Shown: positions 1 to 5,609 of the stretch, piece after piece
How positions within the stretch are numbered: position 1 is the first letter of the stretch
Layout: each line of letters starts with the position of its first letter
Source: a bacterium
Lineage (GTDB): Bacteria > UBA9089 > UBA9088
DNA: 5,618 nt
NCBI GenBank assembly: GCA_040756715.1
Contig: JBFLYE010000053.1
Coordinates: 1 to 5,618, forward strand
Direction of reading: 5' to 3'
The notes under the pieces: generated by a model
Told to the model about the DNA's origin: nothing
Seen by the model: the letters and a program-made list of their open reading frames with translations, nothing else
Database searches by the model: none
Made by a program: the position numbers and the translations under genes

Positions 1-12
1 ATCTTAAGGAAA

Positions 13-129
13 ACTTTATATAAAATTTTGAATTTTGAATGTTGAATTTTGAATTAAAAGGGGAAAAATTTTATAAAACTTACCCTTCAATCCAAAATTC
101 AAAATTTAGAATTCAAAATTTTATAAAGT
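13..129. repeat. 117-bp AT-rich quasi-palindrome built of TTTTGAA heptads
   Basis: The left arm (13-63) and the reverse complement of the right arm (83-129) both read ACTTTAta..AAATTTTGAATT, then further TTTTGAA-type heptads, then a short purine run ending in GGG. They differ by a few substitutions and small indels. The centre (61-85) is itself an imperfect palindrome around TTTTATAAAA, so the whole block can fold with little loop. The right arm overlaps the 3' end of nadD and contains its TGA stop. It might act as a weak bidirectional transcript end, but the stem is nearly all A/T and has no GC core, so calling it a terminator would be inference. It could equally be a dispersed repeat family of this genome. 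Confidence 0.75.
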
Positions 130-721
130 AAAGCCCCTTTTCTTGAATATACCTTTCTACATCATCGGGAAGCAAATATTTTATAGAAAGCCCCTTTTTT
201 ATCCTCTCCCTTATAAGGCTTGATGAAACAGGCAATGTGGGAAATTCAACCAACTCTATTTTTGAATTTTGACTTGCAATTTTGACTTTTGACTTTTGAC
301 TTTTGACTTTAATTTTAAACCCCTCTCTGGTTACGGCAACAAATTTTATCATCCCAAAGAGCTTTTCTATATCCTTCCACTTACAAAGCTCGGGGATTGT
401 ATCTGTGCCTATGATAAAATAATAATCGTTTTTATCGCCATAAATAGATTTTATCTCCCTAATTGTATCTATTGTATATGAATATCCCCCTTTTTTAATT
501 TCAAGGTTCACTGGAATAAATGATTTATTATTCTTTAAGGATAACTTTAACATCTTAAATCTATCTTTTGAATTTGCAATTGGTTTTGGTTTATGTGGAG
601 GAATACCTGATGGAACAAACAAAACCATTTCAAGTTCAAGTTTTTCTTTAACTATTTCTGCGGCTTGGAGATGGCCAAAATGGACAGGGTCAAATACACC
701 ACCCATTATTCCAATCTTCAT
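113..721 (-). CDS. nadD: Nicotinate-nucleotide adenylyltransferase (NadD)
   Basis: This cytoplasmic enzyme transfers AMP from ATP to nicotinate mononucleotide, giving deamido-NAD in NAD biosynthesis. At 202 residues it has the usual family length. Visible signatures are the N-terminal nucleotidyltransferase motif GGVFDPVHFGH (7-17), the substrate-loop region PSGIPPHKP (37-45), IGTDT (104-108), and the C-terminal SSSLIRERI (166-174) followed by YLLPDDVERYI (182-192). The family motif is normally SSTxIR, so Ser replaces Thr at residue 168. Residues about 137-154 are encoded by a TTTTGAC heptad repeat and form a Lys/Ser/Gln-rich stretch in a loop that varies across the family. The ATG has a GAGG Shine-Dalgarno core 9 nt upstream, inside the end of the preceding pseudogene. 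The TGA stop lies in the flanking repeat. The gene follows proA on the same strand, a common bacterial neighbourhood. Confidence 0.96.
   Translation of the reverse strand: MKIGIMGGVFDPVHFGHLQAAEIVKEKLELEMVLFVPSGIPPHKPKPIANSKDRFKMLKLSLKNNKSFIPVNLEIKKGGYSYTIDTIREIKSIYGDKNDYYFIIGTDTIPELCKWKDIEKLFGMIKFVAVTREGFKIKVKSQKSKVKIASQNSKIELVEFPTLPVSSSLIRERIKKGLSIKYLLPDDVERYIQEKGLYFIKF
260..312. repeat. TTTTGAC/TTTTGAA heptad array inside nadD
   Basis: On the plus strand the units run TTTTGAA (260-266), TTTTGAC (267-273), a 6-nt variant TTGCAA (274-279), then four perfect TTTTGAC copies (280-307), ending in a degenerate unit. Because 7 is not a multiple of 3, three units (21 nt) encode seven residues, and the array reads through all three phases without a stop in the nadD frame. 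It encodes approximately residues 137-154 of NadD. The same kind of unit forms the palindrome at 13-129. Confidence 0.9.
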
Positions 722-725
722 AATT

Positions 726-964
726 TTATCCCTCTATTCCAGCTTCCTCCAGACTTTTCTTCAACAAATGTTTTAAATTCAATTTATCTGCCCAACAATA
801 TCCAATCGCCTCCCCTGCACCTTCAATACCCCTAATACATCACTCCACTCTCTATCCGATACCTCGCCACCCATTTTATACCATTGCAATTTACTTAAGA
901 TAGTATCTTCAGGTGTAGAAATATAGGCAGTGTATCGGGTGAGAGTGTTTTCATTTAACTTCAT
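726..964 (-). pseudogene. Remnant of a nucleotidyltransferase-like (AbiEii-type) hypothetical protein, truncated and frameshifted
   Basis: The open part (964-779) encodes STPEDTILSKLQWYKMGGE and then SDREWSDVLGVLKVQG. I recognise this as the C-terminal conserved block of a widespread small protein family annotated as hypothetical or nucleotidyltransferase-like, often accessory or toxin-antitoxin associated. Frame 1 runs into a TGA at 779-781. From about position 800 a second frame reads YCWADKLNLKHLLKKSLEEAG, IEG, stop (TAA 726-728), which matches the family's usual ending (LDxxYLxxWAxxLxVxDLLxxALxxAG). Relative to that pattern about 13 nt are missing near 795-800, so this is a frameshifting deletion. 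The N-terminal nucleotidyltransferase half is absent: an in-frame TAG lies at 986-988 and proA ends at 979. The ATG at 964 has no clear ribosome site. The family assignment is from memory; the two-frame continuity is seen directly. Confidence 0.75.
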
Positions 965-978
965 TCTGCCAAAAAAAT

Positions 979-2208
979 TTATTTTCTAATCTGACCCTCT
1001 CCAAAAATGACGAATTTTGAGGATGTAAGCTCTTTTAGCCCCATTGGACCCCTGGCATGGAGCTTTTGGGTTGATATGCCGATTTCAGCCCCTAAGCCAA
1101 ATTCAAATCCATCGGTGAACCTGGTTGAGACATTTACATAGACACTAGCAGAATCAATCTCCTTAAGAAATCTTAAAGTTTTACTATAAGAATTTGTTAT
1201 AATGGAGTCAGAATGGTGCGAGCCATAATGATTTATATGAAATATTGCCTCATCCAAAGAGGAAACGACTTTTATGGATAAAATAAGGCTTAAATATTCT
1301 GTTTTCCAATCATCCTCTGTGGCAGGAATAATATCTTGGACAATCTCCCTTACCCTTTCATCTCCCCTTATTTCACATCCTGCATCCTTCAATCTTTTTA
1401 TTAAATTTGGTAGAATATCTCTTGCAATATCAGAGTGAACAAGCAATGTCTCCATTGCATTACAAACCCCTGGTCTTTGAACTTTGGCATTATAAGCTAT
1501 ATCTTCTGCCATTTTAAGGTCTGCCTCATTATCAATATAGACATGGCATATCCCCTCTCCATGGCTAATAATAGGAACCTTTGCTCCTTCTCCAATTTCT
1601 TCAATAAGCCTTCTTCCTCCCCGTAATATTATGCAATCTATGTATTCTTTAAGGGATGCTAACTCCTTAACGCCTTCTCTTTCCTCAATAAACCCTATGG
1701 CGTCCTTTAAATCTCCCAAAGCATCCTTTATAAGATTGACAATAAATTTATTGGAATTTAAAGCCTCAGATCCACCTTTTAATATTACAGAATTAGAAGA
1801 TTTAAAGCAGAGAGAAAAGGCATCGGCTGTAACATTTGGCCTTGCCTCATAGATTATCCCAATTACACCTAAAGGGTGCCTCATTTTTCCAACTAGCATC
1901 CCATTCGGTCTCCTTGTCAGATCATAGATCTCAAAAACAGGGTCGGGAAGTAAGGCAACAGCTCTAATTCCAGAAACCATATCCCCTACCCTTTTTTCAT
2001 TAAGCAAAAGCCTATCTGTCAAGGCAGAAGAGAGACCTATTCCTTTTGCATAGCTTAAATCCTTCTCATTCTCCTTAAGCAGAGCTTTTTCTTTTTCAGA
2101 AATTTTACTTGCTATTTTAAAAAGAATATCATCCTTTTCCTTTGAGGAAAGACTAAGGAGTTTATAGGAGACCTCTTTGGCTTTTTTGGCAATTTCTCTT
2201 GTTTCCAT
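979..2208 (-). CDS. proA: Glutamate-5-semialdehyde dehydrogenase (gamma-glutamyl phosphate reductase, ProA)
   Basis: ProA carries out the NADPH-dependent reduction of gamma-glutamyl phosphate to glutamate-5-semialdehyde, the second step of proline synthesis from glutamate, in the cytoplasm. The 409 residues match the family's usual length of about 415. Motifs in order are HPLGVIGIIYEARPNVT (111-127), the nucleotide-binding KGGSEA (144-149), IDCIILRGGRRLI (190-202), the catalytic cysteine C249 in QRPGVCNAMETLLV, and the C-terminal FTDGFEFGLGAEIGISTQ and KLHARGPMGLKEL. The start is supported by the usual N-terminal pattern and by a promoter whose predicted +1 falls on the ATG itself; there is no Shine-Dalgarno site. 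proB, which makes its substrate, is not in the window. A gene remnant and nadD follow on the same strand, so nadD probably shares this transcript. Confidence 0.98.
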   Translation of the reverse strand: METREIAKKAKEVSYKLLSLSSKEKDDILFKIASKISEKEKALLKENEKDLSYAKGIGLSSALTDRLLLNEKRVGDMVSGIRAVALLPDPVFEIYDLTRRPNGMLVGKMRHPLGVIGIIYEARPNVTADAFSLCFKSSNSVILKGGSEALNSNKFIVNLIKDALGDLKDAIGFIEEREGVKELASLKEYIDCIILRGGRRLIEEIGEGAKVPIISHGEGICHVYIDNEADLKMAEDIAYNAKVQRPGVCNAMETLLVHSDIARDILPNLIKRLKDAGCEIRGDERVREIVQDIIPATEDDWKTEYLSLILSIKVVSSLDEAIFHINHYGSHHSDSIITNSYSKTLRFLKEIDSASVYVNVSTRFTDGFEFGLGAEIGISTQKLHARGPMGLKELTSSKFVIFGEGQIRK

Positions 2209-2214
2209 AATGTT

Positions 2215-2243
2215 AGTTTAAAAAAAGATAGATTTTTTGTAAA
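2215..2243 (-). promoter_or_regulatory. Predicted sigma70-type promoter of proA
   Basis: On the minus strand, TTTACA (2243-2238, five of six matches to TTGACA) is followed by a 17-nt spacer and TAAACT (2220-2215, four of six matches to TATAAT). With a standard 6-nt discriminator, transcription would begin at 2208, the A of the proA ATG. No alternative Shine-Dalgarno sequence is present upstream of the ATG, which fits a leaderless message. Confidence 0.55.
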
Positions 2244-2289
2244 GGATTTTTATCTTAATTTAAAATAAAAACATTTTCTCTCCATAATT

Positions 2290-2352
2290 TACCTTATCTT
2301 TGGACATAGCCTTTTAAAGGGGGTTTTAAGGCCATATCCAAAGATAAAGGTA
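2290..2352. repeat. 63-bp inverted repeat with 29-nt arms between divergent promoters
   Basis: The left arm (2290-2318) starts TACCTTATCTTTGGACATAG. The right arm (2324-2352) is its reverse complement apart from one extra T/A base, two transitions and a small slip near the GGGGG loop (2319-2323). The ends are TACC and GGTA. Neither strand has a T-tract directly after the stem, so it does not look like an intrinsic terminator. It lies upstream of both predicted -35 boxes and so outside both predicted transcripts. Read as RNA from the minus strand, the two transitions become G-U pairs. It could be an operator, a small MITE-like element with TA ends, or a structured RNA from an unseen upstream start. 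Confidence 0.8.
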
Positions 2353-2389
2353 TTTCTTGCTATCGTTAAATTAAAAAAATAGAATTTTC

Positions 2390-2419
2390 TTGACAGAAAA
2401 GAATTTTGAATGATATTAT
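2390..2419 (+). promoter_or_regulatory. Predicted sigma70-type promoter of the BioD-like/DRTGG operon
   Basis: A perfect -35 box TTGACA (2390-2395), an 18-nt spacer and a -10 box TATTAT (2414-2419, five of six matches to TATAAT). The expected start of transcription is near 2426, about 5 nt before the ATG at 2431. The intervening bases are only T and A, with no Shine-Dalgarno sequence. The mRNA therefore looks leaderless or nearly so. Confidence 0.7.
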
Positions 2420-2430
2420 TTTTTTAAAAA

Positions 2431-3375
2431 ATGAAGTCTATTATTGTTTCGGGAATAGGAAGGTGTGGAAAAAGTTTTTTGTCTATAGGTTTTGCATTAA
2501 ACCTTAAGAATTGCGGGTATTTTAAGCCAATTGGTGAAAGGAGGCTTATGGGTGGCAAAATGATTGATGAAGATATCCCCTTGATGAAGGAGATATGCAA
2601 GCTTTCTTTCTCTGATGAAGAAATATGCCCTGGTCTTTTCTTTCCCGAAAAAGATATTTCTCTAGAAAAAATAAAAGAGGCTTATAATAAAATATCAGAA
2701 GACAAAGATTACATAATTATTGAATCAGACCTTGTAAGGGGAGAAAAAAAGCACTTAGGGGCATTTCATATTGCCAAAGCATTAAATACAAAAATCCTTC
2801 TTGTTATTGAGGAAAAGAATGGATGGGAAGATGAAATGGCATTTTTAAAGGAATTAGGAGGCGAGGCTATCCTTGGTGTGGTATTAAATAAGGCTTCTCA
2901 AACAATTAAAGGTGAATTTTTAGGAATTATTCCAAAAAGGGAGGAATTTTTTTCCCTCTCTGTATCCCAAATTCACGAGGCATTGGATGCAAATCTCTTA
3001 GCCGGAGAGGATGGCATTTCAAAAATGGTTGAGCATATCCTCGTGGGAGCAATGACCCCTCAATATGCCTTAGGATATTTTGAAAGAACAGATAAAAAGG
3101 CAGTAATTACGGGAGGAGACAGGACAGACCTTATTCTTTCAGCCTTAACAGAGGATACATCCTGCATTATTACCACAGGCGATATTATTCCCTCGCCCGA
3201 GGTTATAAGAAAGGCAGAAATAAGAAAAATTCCCATTCTTTCTGTCTCCTGGGACACATTAACCACAGCAGATAAGATTGAAAAAATAATTCCAAGAATA
3301 AACCCCGATAATAAGGTAAAGCTTTCTTTGATAAAAGAGCTTACCGAATCTTTAGCCAATGCAATATTTAAGTAA
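2431..3375 (+). CDS. BioD-like P-loop protein with C-terminal DRTGG domain
   Basis: This 314-residue protein has the two-domain plan of the N-terminal part of long phosphotransacetylases (COG0857-like) and of related stand-alone proteins. Residues 1 to about 200 are a dethiobiotin-synthetase-like NTPase: P-loop GIGRCGKS (8-15), YFKPIGE (30-36), IIIESD (95-100) and GVVLNKA (149-155). A linker LGIIPKREEFFSLSVSQI (164-181) leads into a DRTGG domain from about 204, with GAMTPQYALGYF (206-217), KAVITGGDRTD (223-233) and TTADKIEKI (278-286). The acetyltransferase domain of true Pta is missing, so it is unlikely to make acetyl phosphate. Such stand-alone proteins are of uncertain, possibly nucleotide-sensing, function. 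The first gene of the rightward unit, it starts at an ATG without a ribosome site just after a strong promoter. The DUF362 gene follows after a 56-nt gap filled partly by an 8-bp repeat. Confidence 0.88.
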   Translation: MKSIIVSGIGRCGKSFLSIGFALNLKNCGYFKPIGERRLMGGKMIDEDIPLMKEICKLSFSDEEICPGLFFPEKDISLEKIKEAYNKISEDKDYIIIESDLVRGEKKHLGAFHIAKALNTKILLVIEEKNGWEDEMAFLKELGGEAILGVVLNKASQTIKGEFLGIIPKREEFFSLSVSQIHEALDANLLAGEDGISKMVEHILVGAMTPQYALGYFERTDKKAVITGGDRTDLILSALTEDTSCIITTGDIIPSPEVIRKAEIRKIPILSVSWDTLTTADKIEKIIPRINPDNKVKLSLIKELTESLANAIFK

Positions 3376-3394
3376 GGATTTAGCAAGAATTTTA

Positions 3395-3431
3395 CTGGTG
3401 TTTTGGTGCTTTGGTGCTTTGGTGCTTTGGA
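3395..3431. repeat. 8-bp tandem repeat (CTTTGGTG) abutting the DUF362 start codon
   Basis: The units are a partial CTGGTG (3395-3400), TTTTGGTG (3401-3408), CTTTGGTG (3409-3416), CTTTGGTG (3417-3424) and a final CTTTGGA that runs directly into the ATG at 3432. The repeat occupies the place where a ribosome site would be expected. Its GGTG at 3421-3424, 7 nt before the ATG, resembles part of the extended anti-SD complement GGAGGTGA. The array also contains TTG and GTG triplets that create longer alternative reading frames. Confidence 0.88.
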
Positions 3432-4508
3432 ATGCCTAAGGTTGCCATTCTTAAAACATCCCCTCAAACCATTATTGATGATTATAAAAGGCTCATTCAC
3501 TTGGTTGAATATGAAAAATGCCTTTCTTGCGAAAGAGACCTTATTCTTAAACTCAATCTCTCCTGGACGAAATACTTTCCATCTTGTTCAACAGAACCCT
3601 GGCAGCTTGATGGTGTTTTAAATTGCCTTATTGAGGATGGTTTTCTTCCCTCAAAGCTATTTCCCGTTGAGAATAAAACCGTGGTTACAAACACCTTAAA
3701 GGGAGCATCTGATAATAAATGGCTCTCTATCTTAAAGAAATACCACTTAAAATTTATAAGCCTTCCTGAGGTAGAATGGACGGTTTTTAAGTTTAAAGAA
3801 AGGCTTCTTGTAATAGATAAGATATTTCCCGAAGGTATTTTAATCCCAAAGATGTTTATAGGAAAAGATATTCTACATCTTCCAACCATAAAGACGCATG
3901 GACACTCAATTACAACAGGGGCTATAAAAAATGCCTTTGGTGGCTTACTAAAGGAATTCAGGCACTATGCCCATAAATACATCCACGAGGCATTGGTTGA
4001 CTTGCTTATTATGCAAAAAGAGCTTCACCCTGGTATTTTTGCTGTAATGGATGGGTGTGTTGCTGGAGATGGTGCAGGTCCTAGGACTATGATTCCTAGG
4101 ATAAAAAATGTCCTATTGGCATCATCTGATTCGGTTGCGATAGATGCTGTATCAGCAAAGCTTATGGGATTTGAACCAATGGAGATTCCATATATTAAAA
4201 TGGCTAATGATATGGGTCTCGGTGTTGGTAAGATCAAGGATATAGAGCTTGTTGGAGATATTGATACAATCAATGAAAATTGGAATTTTAAGGTAAAAAG
4301 AAGCCCTGTTATCTTTGTTGACCAAATGATTAGAAAGGGATTTTTACAAAGGTTTGAAAGAATCCTTCTTCATTCACCATTATGGCGTTGGGCACCAATT
4401 GCCTCAAATTTCTATCACGACATCCTTTGGTATCCAACAATTGGAAGAATAAGGATAAATAAATTTATGAAAACAGAATGGGGAAAGCTCTTTAGGTCTT
4501 ATGAATGA
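3432..4508 (+). CDS. DUF362 domain protein
   Basis: This is a 358-residue member of the DUF362 family, whose biochemical role is not settled. Recognisable blocks are a short PKVAILKTSP N-terminus, KCLSC (29-33), the conserved LNLSWTKYFPSCSTEPWQLDG (41-61), LHLPTIKTHGHSITTGAIKN then AFGG (148-171), VMDGCVAGDGAGPR (205-218) and SSDSVAIDAVSAKLMG (231-246). Several members carry a C-terminal ferredoxin-type 4Fe-4S domain; none is visible here. The C-terminal part (about 285-358) is aromatic- and basic-rich with no obvious motif. I chose the ATG at 3432 because MPKVAILKT fits the family N-terminus; upstream TTG starts at 3403 and 3411 lie in the repeat and would add or change residues read from repeat DNA. 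Its TGA overlaps the next ATG (ATGA). Confidence 0.88.
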   Translation: MPKVAILKTSPQTIIDDYKRLIHLVEYEKCLSCERDLILKLNLSWTKYFPSCSTEPWQLDGVLNCLIEDGFLPSKLFPVENKTVVTNTLKGASDNKWLSILKKYHLKFISLPEVEWTVFKFKERLLVIDKIFPEGILIPKMFIGKDILHLPTIKTHGHSITTGAIKNAFGGLLKEFRHYAHKYIHEALVDLLIMQKELHPGIFAVMDGCVAGDGAGPRTMIPRIKNVLLASSDSVAIDAVSAKLMGFEPMEIPYIKMANDMGLGVGKIKDIELVGDIDTINENWNFKVKRSPVIFVDQMIRKGFLQRFERILLHSPLWRWAPIASNFYHDILWYPTIGRIRINKFMKTEWGKLFRSYE

Positions 4509-4771
4509 AAAAGAGTATATTTTTCCTTCTTTTATTTTTATATCCAGCCTTCTTAGACCTTAAAACTGCAAAAGGATGCTTTTTAAAATGGGAATTTAAA
4601 GAGGGACAATTATATTACGAAGAAGAATTAAAGAAAACAAACAATCCAGAGATACTATTCCCCCTTTGTATTCGCTATCAAAAGCAAGGAAACCTCTTAA
4701 AATTTAGAGATCTAAAAACGGGCTATCCAGAATTAAGGGATGGTATTTTCTTTTATTATCTTTTATGTTAA
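4505..4771 (+). CDS. Small exported protein of unknown function (88 aa)
   Basis: I do not recognise a family. The N-terminus has a signal-peptide look: MKK, then a strongly hydrophobic core IFFLLLFLYPAFL (5-17), with a possible cleavage near AKG|C (22-25). The cysteine at 25 invites a lipoprotein reading, but the preceding AKG is a poor lipobox. The mature part is rich in Glu, Lys and aromatic residues and could be two or three helices (WEFKEGQLYYEEELKK, then PEILFPLCIRYQKQGNLLKF), faintly reminiscent of a TPR hairpin. Its ATG overlaps the DUF362 stop by 4 nt and its stop overlaps tsaC by 7 nt, so it is likely translated as part of the operon. It may be a shortened relic of a longer secreted protein. 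The reading frame's existence is clear; its function is not. Confidence 0.65.
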   Translation: MKKSIFFLLLFLYPAFLDLKTAKGCFLKWEFKEGQLYYEEELKKTNNPEILFPLCIRYQKQGNLLKFRDLKTGYPELRDGIFFYYLLC

Positions 4772-5361
4772 AGATAAAGGAAAATGAAATAGAAATTGCT
4801 GTTTCTTGTTTAAAAAATGGAGGGATAATTGCCTTTCCAACAGATACAGTCTATGGAATAGGCGTGGATGGAAAGAATAAAGGGGCATATTATAAGATTT
4901 ATAAGATAAAAAAGAGGGAAGAAGACAAGCCAATTCCATTTTTAATAGGAGATATTTCATATTTAGAAATGATGACAGGGAATGTTTCAAAGGAGGCTTT
5001 TAAAATGGCAGAAAGGTTCTGGCCAGGCCCACTTACAATTATCCTTTATTCCTCTCCTGAATTCTTGTGGGTTGGTCCTAAAATTGCCTTAAGGGTTCCT
5101 AATCATCCAATCCCCCTTTTGTTGTTAAAAAGCCTTAAGGGACCAATTGCAGCAACATCGGCAAATATATCAAAGGAAAAAGAGGCAATAAAAGCAGATG
5201 AGGTTTGTGCTTGCCTTTCTTCTTGTATTGATGTTATCATTGATGGAGGAGATGCAAATTTAGGTATTGCATCAACAATTATTGATATGACAGAAAAACC
5301 AAAGATATTAAGGAGGGGGGCAATATATCAGGAGGTTTTAAGATGGATAGAGAGGTTATAA
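4765..5361 (+). CDS. tsaC: L-threonylcarbamoyladenylate synthase (TsaC/YrdC/Sua5 family)
   Basis: TsaC makes threonylcarbamoyl-AMP from threonine, bicarbonate and ATP, the first step of t6A37 modification in tRNAs that read ANN codons. The 198 residues cover the YrdC domain only, without the extra Sua5 C-terminal domain. Key segments are GGIIAFPTDTVYGIG (19-33), KKREEDKPIPFLI (49-61) with the family's Lys-Arg/Lys-Pro pattern, FWPGPLTIIL (85-94), ALRVPNHP (108-115), AATSANISKE (129-138) and ASTIID (169-174) followed by ILRRG (181-185). The ATG overlaps the previous gene by 7 nt and has no Shine-Dalgarno site, which suggests re-initiation. The 3' end contains the strong ribosome site and start of gatC, overlapping it by 19 nt. 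Confidence 0.95.
   Translation: MLKIKENEIEIAVSCLKNGGIIAFPTDTVYGIGVDGKNKGAYYKIYKIKKREEDKPIPFLIGDISYLEMMTGNVSKEAFKMAERFWPGPLTIILYSSPEFLWVGPKIALRVPNHPIPLLLLKSLKGPIAATSANISKEKEAIKADEVCACLSSCIDVIIDGGDANLGIASTIIDMTEKPKILRRGAIYQEVLRWIERL
5330..5335 (+). promoter_or_regulatory. Strong Shine-Dalgarno site for gatC, inside tsaC
   Basis: AGGAGG lies 7 nt before the gatC ATG at 5343, within the last codons of tsaC. It is the only textbook ribosome site in the window. It fixes the gatC start and shows the organism does use SD-led initiation, in contrast to the leaderless-looking proA and BioD-like starts. Confidence 0.85.
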
Positions 5362-5609
5362 GATACATCGCAGGCCTTTCCAATATTTACCTTACCCCGG
5401 ATGAGGAAGAAAAGCTAACAAAGGAATTGACAAAAATCATTGAATACATTTCAAAGATTAGCGAGGTTTTAGAAGATGCGCCTTTTTACTTAGAAGAAAA
5501 AGAAAGGCGGATGAGACCAGATGAGGTAAAACCAGGTCTTTCATCCATTTCAAGCCTTTCAAAATACATTGAGGATAACCAATTTAAGGTTCCAAAGGTG
5601 ATAGAGTGA
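5343..5609 (+). CDS. gatC: Asp/Glu-tRNA amidotransferase subunit C (GatC)
   Basis: GatC is the small subunit of the GatCAB complex, which amidates mischarged Glu-tRNA(Gln) and/or Asp-tRNA(Asn) and bridges the GatA amidase and the GatB kinase subunit. The 88 residues are close to the usual 95. The N-terminal helices read EVIRYIAGLSNIYLTPDEEEKLTKELTKIIEYI (4-36), the middle ERRMRPDEVKPGL (53-65) corresponds to the family's LREDxV segment, and the C-terminus ends FKVPKVIE, matching the typical FxVPxVIE tail. It starts from a strong SD inside tsaC. Its presence implies indirect Gln-tRNA and/or Asn-tRNA formation in this organism, an inference from the family. gatA and gatB are expected downstream, outside the window. 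Confidence 0.94.
   Translation: MDREVIRYIAGLSNIYLTPDEEEKLTKELTKIIEYISKISEVLEDAPFYLEEKERRMRPDEVKPGLSSISSLSKYIEDNQFKVPKVIE

Noticed and set aside
2290-2352. Intrinsic terminator reading of the inverted repeat
   Set aside because: No T-tract follows the stem on either strand and it lies upstream of two divergent genes, where no transcript needs to end.
3403-3431. Upstream TTG starts (3403, 3411) for the DUF362 gene or a frame overlapping it
   Set aside because: They lie in the tandem repeat and would add residues encoded by repeat DNA; MPKVAILKT at 3432 matches the family N-terminus.
3060-3500. Minus-strand frame of 146 codons opposite the BioD-like gene and the octamer repeat
   Set aside because: It lies antisense to a well-supported gene, and its N-terminal SKAPKHQSTKTP-like stretch is just the octamer repeat read in translation.
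2974-3996. Identical 13-mer CACGAGGCATTGG at 2974-2986 and 3984-3996
   Set aside because: Both copies encode His-Glu-Ala-Leu in unrelated genes; probably shared codon preference, not a repeat element.
4080-4100. Two CCTAGG palindromes 15 bp apart
   Set aside because: They fall in conserved DUF362 codons (GPRTMIPR) and are best explained by coding sequence.
3497-4273. Minus-strand open frames (3497-3889 and 4025-4273) opposite the DUF362 gene
   Set aside because: No recognisable motifs and no ribosome sites; they mirror the codon pattern of the real gene on the plus strand.
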